A model generated the notes under the pieces. The model was not told the DNA's origin, searched no databases, and worked only from the letters and a program-made list of their open reading frames with translations. Made by a program: the position numbers and the translations under genes. A DNA stretch of 34,682 nucleotides, taken from positions 1 to 34,682 of the forward strand of contig CAZJPN010000045.1 in assembly GCA_964547905.1 (NCBI GenBank), written 5' to 3'. How positions within the stretch are numbered: the stretch's first letter is position 1; every line of letters begins with the position of its first letter. This document shows, one piece after another, positions 23,918 to 32,057 of the stretch. Origin of the DNA: JAJYLM01 sp964547905. Its GTDB lineage: Bacteria; JAMCPX01.

Positions 23918-24214
23918 TTACCTTATAGGTACACCCGTTACCAGTGTACAGAATGTTGAATAAATGCCGAGGATGTTCGTTGTGTTGTAGTCTACTGTAA
24001 CGTTTGTAAGCTTGGTTGCACCAGGTACTTTTTCAAGCGCATTTTGTTCGGCAGCAAGGATACTTGCATCACCGGTCGCCACCCATCCAAGTATTGAACT
24101 TGTGCAGGCTTTACCTTGAACCTTTGTACCCTGTATAATATGCCCTCCCTGATCACGGGTTAGAGGACCAAATGTCAAACCAAATAGAAAAATGCAATAG
24201 ACGAGTTTGTTCAT
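23918..24214 (-). CDS. TRL-family small exported protein
   Basis: 98 residues. The hydrophobic start MNKLVYCIFLFGLTFG is a short signal-like segment; there is no clear lipobox, although many relatives are lipoproteins. The core GTKVQGKACTSSILGWVATG, DASILAAEQNA, VDYNTTNILGIYSTFCTLVTG is the TRL (tRNA-associated locus-like) pattern, with repeated ILG motifs. Function is unknown in the family; location is periplasm or outer-membrane face. A strong terminator follows. A tRNA-Gln gene lies divergently about 170 bp upstream. The ribosome-binding site is weak. Confidence 0.75.
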   Translation of the reverse strand: MNKLVYCIFLFGLTFGPLTRDQGGHIIQGTKVQGKACTSSILGWVATGDASILAAEQNALEKVPGATKLTNVTVDYNTTNILGIYSTFCTLVTGVPIR

Positions 24215-24339
24215 TCCACAAACTTTCTTATCCCGGTTTTCACGAGGACGAGTTTTGTAAATACATTTTTCGGGTTAACAAATGTTTCATGTATGGGCTG
24301 GCGAATAATAAACTGCCTTCAACAAAAGAATTCTTATTA

Positions 24340-24368
24340 TTGACAATAAAACATACACACATTATATA
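24340..24368 (+). promoter_or_regulatory. Predicted strong promoter for tRNA-Gln
   Basis: Perfect TTGACA (24340-24345), a 17-bp spacer and TATATA (24363-24368), about 15 nt before the tRNA 5' end. Confidence 0.65.
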
Positions 24369-24383
24369 CATACGCAACCATGT

Positions 24384-24457
<74 letters not shown>

Positions 24458-24543
24458 ATTTGTGTTGCTTTCGTAAAAATGCATAATATCTTATTGCTAA
24501 CTGCATTCTATCTTTACCTCTGTCCCGTAAGCAATCACCTCAT

Positions 24544-25788
24544 TCATTGCCTGTCCCTCTCCTGCATTAAATATTCCTTTGCATGGTCGGGATGTGTTTC
24601 CCTTATAAGAATCGAGAGTATAAGAGCTGCAATAAAGAATGCCAGAAGTAGCCATAGAGAGTTGTGGAAGCTGTTTGTTATATTCTTAATGGCTTCCATG
24701 AGATATATCACAACAACAGCACCGACAGAACCGGTAAGCATAAGCAGGCCTGTTGCAGTGCCGGTAAGCCTTTCACCGACAATCTCCGTAGTCATCTGCA
24801 GTATAATGGGTAAAAGAGATATTATAAAAAACCCAATCATAGCACCAAGAACTATTGTTAATGTTATACTGCGGGTGTTAAGGAATGGATACATTACTAT
24901 TCCGCCAACCAATGTTGCCAGTATAAGAAATGGTTTTCTTCTCTTGAACTTGTCAGAAAGCAGAGGAATGATAACAGCTCCTACTATACCGCCTCCTATC
25001 ATAACGCCTCCGATAGTGCCGGTTTGAATTGTTGTAAAACCATTCGGTGAAAGAAGCTCATTTATCCATGTCATAAGTCCGTTGAAAAATCCGATACCTA
25101 TAAACATTATTCCTATAAGGATGAGCATGTCTCTCATGCTTAATATACTTTTATACGCATTCTTACTACTATATTTCCTTTCCTCTTTTGCTAAAGTAGA
25201 AATAAGGGAAGGGTTGTCCTTACCGAGTAAGAGAAAAAGGATGCTGCCAAGCAGTGTTATTCCTGCATAAATATACAGTACATGCCCGAGACCATTGCTA
25301 CTGACGAGTAGAGGGGTAATGACCATGGCTGCTATCATACCGATAAACATCGCCATAGATCCAAGCCCGTTTGCAATAACACCTTCATCTCTGTCAAACC
25401 ATATAGATGAAAATTTAGACACACTGTTCAAAATAAAGGGCTGGGCTAATGCTATACCGAGTTGCCCTGCAAACAACCATAGATATGAATTATACTTTAA
25501 TCTCAACAATACAGATATGCCCATGATGATGACGCCGATGGAGACCGTGAATCGAAAGCCCTTTGCGTCAAGCAGAGAGCCAACCGGTGCAGACAGTACT
25601 GTATTGAGTATTGGAAAGATGGAGGCTAGCAGGCCGACCTCAAACACCCCGATACCTAACTGCTGCCGGACGACTATTTCTATAGGGGCAAAATTAAGCC
25701 ACAAAAATTGATTGAGTGCGATTACATACATGAATACAATCAATACTACCCATCGATAAGCACTATATTTTGTTTGTATATTTTCCAT
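24544..25788 (-). CDS. Major facilitator superfamily transporter
   Basis: 414 residues with about 12 hydrophobic segments. MFS motif A occurs twice, once after TM2 (GSLLDAKGFRFTV) and once after TM8 (LLSDKFKRRKPFL), which marks the two six-helix halves. Glycine-rich helices (GTIGGVMIGGGIVGAV) are typical. The N-terminus (WVVLIVFMYVIALNQFLWLN) resembles nitrate/cyanate or oxalate-formate type MFS members, but substrate is not readable. No Shine-Dalgarno is visible before the ATG. It ends about 85 bp from the tRNA-Gln gene, on the opposite strand. Confidence 0.9.
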   Translation of the reverse strand: MENIQTKYSAYRWVVLIVFMYVIALNQFLWLNFAPIEIVVRQQLGIGVFEVGLLASIFPILNTVLSAPVGSLLDAKGFRFTVSIGVIIMGISVLLRLKYNSYLWLFAGQLGIALAQPFILNSVSKFSSIWFDRDEGVIANGLGSMAMFIGMIAAMVITPLLVSSNGLGHVLYIYAGITLLGSILFLLLGKDNPSLISTLAKEERKYSSKNAYKSILSMRDMLILIGIMFIGIGFFNGLMTWINELLSPNGFTTIQTGTIGGVMIGGGIVGAVIIPLLSDKFKRRKPFLILATLVGGIVMYPFLNTRSITLTIVLGAMIGFFIISLLPIILQMTTEIVGERLTGTATGLLMLTGSVGAVVVIYLMEAIKNITNSFHNSLWLLLAFFIAALILSILIRETHPDHAKEYLMQERDRQ

Positions 25789-25797
25789 AGAAACCGG

Positions 25798-25947
25798 TTA
25801 CAGACCGGCTTGAGTATATGCATATCCCATTGGCCTCTCTACAGTCAAGGTAGTCCCGTCGTTGGCATAGAGTGTAGGAGTAGACCTGTACGTCTGCTCT
25901 GATGGCTTTGGCTGGGCAAGAGCATTATACTTCTTGACGCAAATCTG
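25798..25947 (-). pseudogene. C-terminal gene remnant (about 49 codons, no start)
   Basis: The minus strand carries a protein-like frame with no usable start codon near its beginning: it opens after a TAG (25948-25950) and runs KKYNALAQPKPSEQTYRSTP, then TLYANDGTTLTVERPMGYAY, ending TQAGL and TAA. The sequence is rich in Pro, Thr and Tyr and looks like the tail of an exported protein. It lies directly upstream of the MFS transporter start. I read it as the surviving 3' end of a lost gene. Confidence 0.45.
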
Positions 25948-25992
25948 CTATACAGGTAGGCAATACAGAATATTTATGAAGGAGTCTTGGAA

Positions 25993-26175
25993 ATGGCCAT
26001 ACGTAAAGAATTGCTTGACATACTTGCATGCCCAAAATGCAAAGGGACGCTTGAACTCGGAAAAGACCAATCTGGGCTTGTGTGTCATACGTGTAATCTT
26101 AAATTCCCCATAGTAGACGATATACCGGTCATGCTCATTGATGAGGCGATAAAGCTGAATGAACATTCCAAATGA
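25993..26175 (+). CDS. Trm112-family zinc-binding protein
   Basis: 60 residues: MAIRKELLDILACPKCKGTL ... LVCHTCNLKFPIVDDIPVML. Two CxxC pairs (CPKC about 13-16, CHTC about 33-36) form a zinc-ribbon-like site, followed by the YPI/FPI-VDDIPVML ending typical of Trm112/YcaR proteins. In eukaryotes and archaea Trm112 activates methyltransferases; bacterial copies are often found beside LPS or cell-envelope genes and their role is unclear. AAGGAG eight bases before ATG 25993 supports this start over an in-frame TTG at 25987. It overlaps the next gene by 17 bp and opens the LPS-core operon. Confidence 0.9.
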   Translation: MAIRKELLDILACPKCKGTLELGKDQSGLVCHTCNLKFPIVDDIPVMLIDEAIKLNEHSK

Positions 26176-27169
26176 GCCTCGGCGCATTCTTGTCATCCAG
26201 ACAGCGTTCCTTGGCGATATAGTACTGACACTACCACTTCTCAAGGCGCTAAAAAAATATAGGCCGGATATTGAGCTGCTTTTTCTTACAACGCTTGTGG
26301 GCAAATCTTTGCTCGATGATCAGCATATTATAGATAAGGTTATAGTGTACGATAAAAAAGGGATTGATAAGGGTATTAAGGCATTATTAGATAAGGTTAA
26401 GGAGGTAAGGACTTACCATGTTGATACGGTTATATCACCGCACCGATCTTTGAGGTCAGGCATTATCTCTTTATTTTCAGGCGCAGGCAATCGAATAGGC
26501 TATAGTCTGCCGCATTTAATACCATTTTATAATGTTCGGGTTAACAGGGATAAAGGCATGCACGAGATTGATCGTATACTGTCTTTACTGAACCCAGTCC
26601 AGATACACGTAGCAAAAGGAGAACGTTATCCATCGCTTGAAATAAAAGACGCTATAAGGAATGATAAACTCGTTGGCATAGCGCCTGGTTCGACATGGGG
26701 GACAAAACAATGGACAGAAGATGGATATGCAACCTTGATAAGGCAATTGGACGAAAAAGGCTATAGTATAGAGCTTATTGGCAGCAGTAACGATAAAATG
26801 GTCGCAGATAAAATAAAAGCTATTGCAGGTGTGAAAGTAAATGACATGGTTGGCAAAACAGATTTAAAAGAGCTTATAAAATTGCTCTCCAGCCTGAGAT
26901 TGTTGGTAACAAATGATAATGGTGCTATGCAGGTTGCTCAGGCCGTCAATACACCGATCGTGGCAATATTCGGTCCGACTGTTCCTGAACAAGGCTTTGC
27001 ACCCATAAGGCAGAATACTCTGGTAATCGAGAGTAAGGGGCTTTACTGCAGGCCATGCTCGGCACACGGTCCTATGGAGTGTCCAGAGGGACATTTCCTC
27101 TGTATGAAGGCCATTACGCCGGATGCGGTGTTCAAGGCCGTAGAGAAAATGACGGGTGGGGATGCATGA
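26159..27169 (+). CDS. GT9 glycosyltransferase, ADP-heptose:LPS heptosyltransferase II-like
   Basis: 336 residues. N-terminal RRILVIQTAFLGDIVLTLPL is the acceptor-side GT9 motif with the catalytic Asp in LGD. The donor-binding half has GIAPGSTWGTKQWTEDGYA and LLVTNDNGAMQVAQAVNTPI. The end carries C-R-P-C-S-x-H-G-x3-C-x2-G-H-x2-C-M, as in WaaF-type enzymes. It would transfer heptose from ADP-heptose to the lipid A/Kdo core at the cytoplasmic face of the inner membrane. It shares its tail motif with the GT9 at 29140. The next gene starts in its stop codon (ATGA). Confidence 0.88.
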   Translation: MNIPNEPRRILVIQTAFLGDIVLTLPLLKALKKYRPDIELLFLTTLVGKSLLDDQHIIDKVIVYDKKGIDKGIKALLDKVKEVRTYHVDTVISPHRSLRSGIISLFSGAGNRIGYSLPHLIPFYNVRVNRDKGMHEIDRILSLLNPVQIHVAKGERYPSLEIKDAIRNDKLVGIAPGSTWGTKQWTEDGYATLIRQLDEKGYSIELIGSSNDKMVADKIKAIAGVKVNDMVGKTDLKELIKLLSSLRLLVTNDNGAMQVAQAVNTPIVAIFGPTVPEQGFAPIRQNTLVIESKGLYCRPCSAHGPMECPEGHFLCMKAITPDAVFKAVEKMTGGDA

Positions 27170-28197
27170 GAATTCTCATCAGCAGGACAGACAGAATAGG
27201 CGATCTCGTGCTTTCAACGCCGGTCTTTGAGGCGATAAAAAAGCATATACCAAATGCCTATACACTGGTAATGGCAAGGAAGAGCATCATAGACGTTATA
27301 AGCGATAATCCATTTGTTGATGAATACATAAGTTACGATCCTGAAGGTGTTCATAAAGGATTGAGCGGCACAAGAGCCCTTTTAAAAACACTAAGACAAA
27401 AGCATATCGATATCGCTGTCGAATTGTTCATGTCGTTCTATCCTACACTTGCTGTCAGGCTTGCAGGTATTAAAAGGATAATAGGACCTGGTTCAAGAAT
27501 TTATTCCTATGCATTACTGACCGATGTTATAAAACAGCACCGTAAAGGGTCTCAATACAATGAGGCTGCTTATAACCTTATGCTTCTAAAGCCGCTGGGC
27601 ATAGATGACATGGATGTAAAACCACACGTATACCTTTCAGACAATCAGGATAGCTGCGAGAAATTCCTGTTGAATCAAGGCGTTAAGTCTTTCAACTACT
27701 TCGTTGTTCATCCGGGTATGGGAGGGTCTGCAAAAAATCTGTCCATCGAAAACTATGTGCTGTTGATTAAGGCTATAACAGAAAGGTACAAGCTACCTGT
27801 GGTTATAACAGGTAGTTATATCGATCATACAACGGTCAACAGGATAACCGCGGAACTTTATGATAATCCGTATGTTAAAGATATGTGTTGTATCTTATCC
27901 CTACAGCAATTAAAAATGGTCCTATTCTTTGCAAAGGCGATGATAGGGCCGTCGACCGGACCGATGCACATCTCTGCGGCACTCGGCAGACCTACTATTG
28001 CCATATTTTCACCGATAAAGGCGCAATCCGCAACACGATGGTCTCCCTATTTACTTCATAATGTTGCCATAGTAGAACCAGAAGCAGCATGTAAAGAACG
28101 GTACGATTGTGATAAAAAATGTTTACATTATGATTGTATGGATTCAATAAGAGTAGAAGACGTTTTGGCTAAGATGGAGAACCTAATTGCAGTTTAA
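27166..28197 (+). CDS. GT9 glycosyltransferase (heptosyltransferase-like), second copy
   Basis: 343 residues from the ATG overlapping the previous stop. It starts MRILISRTDRIGDLVLSTPV (GT9 GD motif) and has FFVVHPGMGGSAKNLSIENYV-like donor-site sequence (the segment FVVHPGMGGSAKNLSIENY) and MIGPSTGPMHISAALGRPTI, the usual GT9 G-P-x-T-G-x-x-H signature. The tail has C-x5-C-x3-C-x4-C-M instead of the WaaF pattern, so the acceptor or sugar may differ. The frame is open further upstream, but conservation starts at this ATG; GGTGGGG precedes it. Part of the LPS-core operon. Confidence 0.87.
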   Translation: MRILISRTDRIGDLVLSTPVFEAIKKHIPNAYTLVMARKSIIDVISDNPFVDEYISYDPEGVHKGLSGTRALLKTLRQKHIDIAVELFMSFYPTLAVRLAGIKRIIGPGSRIYSYALLTDVIKQHRKGSQYNEAAYNLMLLKPLGIDDMDVKPHVYLSDNQDSCEKFLLNQGVKSFNYFVVHPGMGGSAKNLSIENYVLLIKAITERYKLPVVITGSYIDHTTVNRITAELYDNPYVKDMCCILSLQQLKMVLFFAKAMIGPSTGPMHISAALGRPTIAIFSPIKAQSATRWSPYLLHNVAIVEPEAACKERYDCDKKCLHYDCMDSIRVEDVLAKMENLIAV

Positions 28198-29143
28198 CAA
28201 TGCGGTAAGACTGTTTGGACCTCTGAGAAAACCTCTGCGAGAATATATATTACGTAAAAGACTCGAGTTCCCGAAACTTATATCCCTTGAGCTCACGAAT
28301 GCCTGTAACGCAAAATGCATCATGTGTCCTAGAGATCAGCTTACGAGAAAGATAGGCAATATGAGTATGGATGTTGTAGAAAAATTATGCAGGGACGCCT
28401 ACAAAAAGCCTCTTCAAAAGATCAATCTGTTTGGGTTTGGTGAGTCTTTGCTGCATCCAAAGGTTATCGATATTATAAAGTATGTGAAGAAGTCTTTGCC
28501 GGATGTTGAATTGAATCTGAGTACAAACGGCCAGCTTTTGGATGATAAACTATCATCCGGGCTGCTTGTTTCAGGCATAGACAAGATAAATATAGATATT
28601 GACGGTCTTACGAAACAGACGTACGAAAGCGTAAGAAAACAATTGAAATTCGAAACGGTAACCGGCAACATAAAACCCCTTATAGAAACGAGAAACAGGC
28701 TGCACTCGAAGGTCAGGATATCCGTTACGATCATAGAAATGGATTTGACAAAAGCGGAGATAGAGCCGTTTCAGCAATTATGGACAGGTATTGCCGATAT
28801 TGTTTATGTGAATCATTACAACACATGGACAGGGATCTTGCCTGATCGAAATACGCCTAAAGTCGATATGAATAAATTTGCATTTCCCTGCAAGAATCCA
28901 TGGAGGGAAATGATTGTTAATTATAATGGAAACATAGCATTCTGTTGTATGGACTTTAATTCCACGATCGTTTTGGGCAATATCATGGAGCAAACAATCG
29001 AGGAGATCTGGCATAGTAAAAAAATGGAAAAATTAAGACAATTGCACCTCCAGGGCAGATATAACGAGATACCGATATGCAGTGGGTGCAACGAGTTTGT
29101 TTTTCAGAGCAACACGCTCTGGGCCAATCTATTCCAAAAATGA
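28187..29143 (+). CDS. Radical SAM protein with SPASM-like C-terminal domain
   Basis: 318 residues. The radical SAM cluster motif C-x3-C-x2-C is at Cys40, 44 and 47 (LTNACNAKCIMCPRD), followed by GFGESLLHP and LSTNGQLL. The C-terminal part (from about 235) has CKNPW, NGNIAFCCMDFN, LGNIMEQTIEEIW and ICSGCNEF, a SPASM-type arrangement that normally holds one or two auxiliary Fe-S clusters. Members oxidise, epimerise or cross-link peptides or sugars. Placed between LPS glycosyltransferases, it may modify a sugar or lipid-linked precursor; that is inference. The start is TTG 28187 with GGAG seven bases ahead, overlapping the previous gene by 11 bp. Confidence 0.9.
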   Translation: MQFNNAVRLFGPLRKPLREYILRKRLEFPKLISLELTNACNAKCIMCPRDQLTRKIGNMSMDVVEKLCRDAYKKPLQKINLFGFGESLLHPKVIDIIKYVKKSLPDVELNLSTNGQLLDDKLSSGLLVSGIDKINIDIDGLTKQTYESVRKQLKFETVTGNIKPLIETRNRLHSKVRISVTIIEMDLTKAEIEPFQQLWTGIADIVYVNHYNTWTGILPDRNTPKVDMNKFAFPCKNPWREMIVNYNGNIAFCCMDFNSTIVLGNIMEQTIEEIWHSKKMEKLRQLHLQGRYNEIPICSGCNEFVFQSNTLWANLFQK

Positions 29144-30156
29144 AAATATTGCTTTTAAGATTCAGTTCACTCGGGGATGTAATTTTAACAATGCCTGTGG
29201 CAATGGCATTAAAAAAGCGATTTTCCGATGCAGAGATAGACCTCGGTACAAAGCTTGAATATAAAGCGCTGTTTACGCCCCCCTCCCCTTTTAAGAAGGT
29301 GCTGTATCTGGATGAAACCGGGGTTGTGCCCTTTATAAAAACGCTCAACCGGGAGGAGTATGACATCATTGCAGACCTGCACGCAAGCCCGAGGACCCTT
29401 CTGATGCTGCCGTTTCTGAAAACCGCCGTAAAAAAAAGATACAGGAAAGGGGCGTTTGCGCGGAGGGTCTTTGTCAAAACGGGCATTAAATTATCATCAT
29501 TCCCCCGGGTACTCCAGAGGTATCTGGGCACGTTCGATATCCCCGGGGTTCCGGAGGCACCGTGGTTCGCTCTTGGCAGGGAAGAAAAGAGACGGGGCGG
29601 CAGTATCTTGAAGAATTCGGGTATCCTGAAAGACAGGATAATCGGCATCGCTCCCGGTGCAAAGTGGGATACGAAAAAATGGTGTATGAGCCGTTACGCA
29701 GAACTTGCACAAAGGCTCGAACGCAGAGCTTATGATGTTGTATTTATTTTCGGTAAAGGAGATGAAAAGGATAGAGAAGCTTTGTTGGAAATATCCTCCG
29801 AATTCAGGATCCTGAACATCTCGGATTGTAATCTGAGGGATACGGCTTATGCAATATCCTCAATGGATGCATTTGTCGGCAGCGATACGGGACTTATGCA
29901 TCTTGCCGAGGCTGCGGGTACGCCGCTTGTAGCAATGTTTGGGCCAACCACCCGTGAGTTCGGTTTTTTCCCTGCCGGAAAAAGATGTGTCGTGATAGAA
30001 AAGGCGCTTCTGTGCAGACCATGCAGCCTGCACGGCTCTGAAAAATGTAAGTATGGACACCATCGGTGCATGGAAGACATTACTGTTGAGGAAGTAGAAT
30101 CAGCAGTTCTAAGACTCGTAAAAGATAAATCCATGTATAATGAGGAAAGTGTATAG
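29140..30156 (+). CDS. GT9 glycosyltransferase, heptosyltransferase-like, third copy
   Basis: 338 residues from the ATG in the previous stop (ATGA). It starts MKILLLRFSSLGDVILTMPV. The donor half has IGIAPGAKWDTKKWCMSRYA and FVGSDTGLMHLAEAAGTPLV. The tail C-R-P-C-S-L-H-G-x3-C-x2-G-H-x2-C-M matches that of the first GT9 (26159), so these two are probably the heptosyltransferase I/II-like pair. The middle, about 29270-29660, is richer in G and C than its neighbours, which hints at a different history for part of the gene. Confidence 0.88.
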   Translation: MKILLLRFSSLGDVILTMPVAMALKKRFSDAEIDLGTKLEYKALFTPPSPFKKVLYLDETGVVPFIKTLNREEYDIIADLHASPRTLLMLPFLKTAVKKRYRKGAFARRVFVKTGIKLSSFPRVLQRYLGTFDIPGVPEAPWFALGREEKRRGGSILKNSGILKDRIIGIAPGAKWDTKKWCMSRYAELAQRLERRAYDVVFIFGKGDEKDREALLEISSEFRILNISDCNLRDTAYAISSMDAFVGSDTGLMHLAEAAGTPLVAMFGPTTREFGFFPAGKRCVVIEKALLCRPCSLHGSEKCKYGHHRCMEDITVEEVESAVLRLVKDKSMYNEESV

Positions 30157-30158
30157 GT

Positions 30159-30914
30159 ATGTCTGAACTATCTGTAGTAATTGTTACCCAGAACGAGCAG
30201 GACAGGGTCAAACAATGCCTGGAGTCAGTCGCATGGGCAGATGAGCTCATCGTTGTTGATGCGTTCAGCACGGACAAAACAGTTGAGATATGCAGATCAT
30301 ACACAGACAAGATATACAGCAGACAGTGGGATGGATTCATACCACAAAAAAATTACGCATTATCCCTTGCAACGAAAGAATGGATACTCTCTCTGGATGC
30401 AGATGAGCAGTTATCGGATCGGTTAACAACTGAAGTTAAAGATGCAATAATAAACCGGAGAGGTACCTGCGATGCCTATTCAATGCCGAGAAAAACATAT
30501 TACCTTGGAAGGTGGATGCTTCATTCCGGCTGGTATCCGGACAGAAAGATAAGGCTTGTCAGAAAAGGATTTGCGTCATGGGGAGGACTTGAACCACATG
30601 ACGCCCTCAGAGTTAATGGAAAAGTTTGTGAATTGAACGGAGATATACTTCATTATTCTTTCAGAAATCTATCTCACCACATACGAAAACTTGATTATTT
30701 TACGGACGCAGCTTCATTAGAATTGATAAAATCTGGAAGGCGTGCAGGTGTTTTAGATATGCTCACGCACCCTGTTGGTATGTTTTTTAAGATGTTTATA
30801 CTCAAAAAAGGTTTTATGGACGGCATCCAGGGATTTATTGCTGCAGGTGTATCGGCATTTCATGTGTTTATGAAATATGCAAAGGCATGGGAGATCAAAA
30901 AGGGAAACAAATGA
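30159..30914 (+). CDS. GT2 glycosyltransferase, WaaE/KdtX-like LPS core enzyme
   Basis: 251 residues, GT-A fold family 2. Seen: LSVVIVTQNEQDRVKQCLES, ELIVVDAFSTDKTVEIC, WILSLDADEQLS (DxD-like metal site) and YPDRKIRLVRKG. The PRKTYYLGRWMLHSGWYPD segment and the C-terminal amphipathic helix (VGMFFKMFILKKGFMDGIQG) are typical of WaaE-type enzymes, which add beta-glucose to the inner-core heptose. The sugar is inferred. GAGG lies about 12 bases before the ATG; the gap to the previous gene is two bases. Confidence 0.9.
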   Translation: MSELSVVIVTQNEQDRVKQCLESVAWADELIVVDAFSTDKTVEICRSYTDKIYSRQWDGFIPQKNYALSLATKEWILSLDADEQLSDRLTTEVKDAIINRRGTCDAYSMPRKTYYLGRWMLHSGWYPDRKIRLVRKGFASWGGLEPHDALRVNGKVCELNGDILHYSFRNLSHHIRKLDYFTDAASLELIKSGRRAGVLDMLTHPVGMFFKMFILKKGFMDGIQGFIAAGVSAFHVFMKYAKAWEIKKGNK

Positions 30915-32029
30915 AGGTTGTGGAAGTTATAAATGTACCATGGTGGAATGCCGCGGCAGAATACTGCATCACTATTGCCAATGCATTGTCGAAACGAGGA
31001 CATGATGTGATTGTAGTATGCGAGAAGAATACACCTTCATACAAAAAAGCACTTGAATTAAACCTGCAGGTGGAATCCATGCTCAGTTTCAAACCTCTGC
31101 ATTTTTTTTCGGATCTATTTACGATAAAGCGTAGTTTCAGAACTGTGTACAATGATGTGCAGGTTGTCAACGTTCATACGGCTCACACCCAAACCCTTTT
31201 CGTTATATCAAAAGTGCTGTTTGGTCTGAGGTATAAACTGATAAGAACGCGAGTTGACTCAAGAAGGATCAAACCGTATCCCTTCAACAAATTTTCATAT
31301 AAAATTATGAGCGGTATTATTGTGGCGAACAAGCCCGATCAAGAGGCAGTTCAATCGTTTACAGAATTGCCCGAAAACAGGGTAAAGATAATACATGCCG
31401 GTGTCGATACCGGGAGATTCAAACGCAATAGCAGTAAGTCGGAAAATAGATCGAAGTTTAATATACCATCTGATGCTTATGTCATAGGTAATATAGCACG
31501 ACGTTCGCCTGTGAAAGGCCATGACGTGTTTTTTAAGGCTGCACAGCTTATTCATAGTGATGTTGAAAATACATTTTTTGTGACAGCCGGCGTGGATGAT
31601 ACCGTTTCTGCAGAAGACTTAAAAACTATGGCGCAGCAGGCAGGTGTACTTGAAAGGACATTGTTTCTTGGTTATGTGGATAATGTCGAAGAACTGATAG
31701 CCTGTCTTGATATCGGCGTCGTAAGTTCCGTGGGTTCGGAAAAACATTCGCGTATAACGCTTGAATACATGGCATGCGGTACTCCTGTTGTTGGATCAAA
31801 TGTAGGCGATATATCCGAATTGATAGAGGATAGAAAAACAGGCTTTGTCGTCAAACCTGGAGATTTTGTTGCAATGGCAGATGCCGTCATTCGCTTATTA
31901 AAGGATAAGGAGCTAAGGGAGGTTTTTGGTTATAACGCCCGAAAGCTCGTAGAGCAACAATTTTCTTTAGACTCTTTTGCAGAATCGACCGAGCTTTTTT
32001 ATATGGGAGTGATAGGCTGGAAGAGATAG
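30911..32029 (+). CDS. GT4-family glycosyltransferase
   Basis: 372 residues from the ATG overlapping the previous stop. GT-B fold: N-terminal MKVVEVINVPWWNAAAEYCI and VVNVHTAHTQTLFVIS; C-terminal GNIARRSPVKGHDVFFKAAQ, LFLGYVDNVEELIACLDIGV and the donor-site SRITLEYMACGTPVVGSNVG with the E-x7-E-like pair used by GT4 enzymes. It probably adds an outer-core sugar using a nucleotide-sugar donor. It continues the coupled LPS operon. Confidence 0.9.
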   Translation: MKVVEVINVPWWNAAAEYCITIANALSKRGHDVIVVCEKNTPSYKKALELNLQVESMLSFKPLHFFSDLFTIKRSFRTVYNDVQVVNVHTAHTQTLFVISKVLFGLRYKLIRTRVDSRRIKPYPFNKFSYKIMSGIIVANKPDQEAVQSFTELPENRVKIIHAGVDTGRFKRNSSKSENRSKFNIPSDAYVIGNIARRSPVKGHDVFFKAAQLIHSDVENTFFVTAGVDDTVSAEDLKTMAQQAGVLERTLFLGYVDNVEELIACLDIGVVSSVGSEKHSRITLEYMACGTPVVGSNVGDISELIEDRKTGFVVKPGDFVAMADAVIRLLKDKELREVFGYNARKLVEQQFSLDSFAESTELFYMGVIGWKR

Positions 32030-32057
32030 GAAGTGATTGGGTGAATAAGGTACATAT

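Noticed and set aside
28983..29648. A 221-codon minus-strand frame over the radical SAM/GT9 junction
   Set aside because: It spans two real genes on the other strand and is long only because of the local GC-rich patch.
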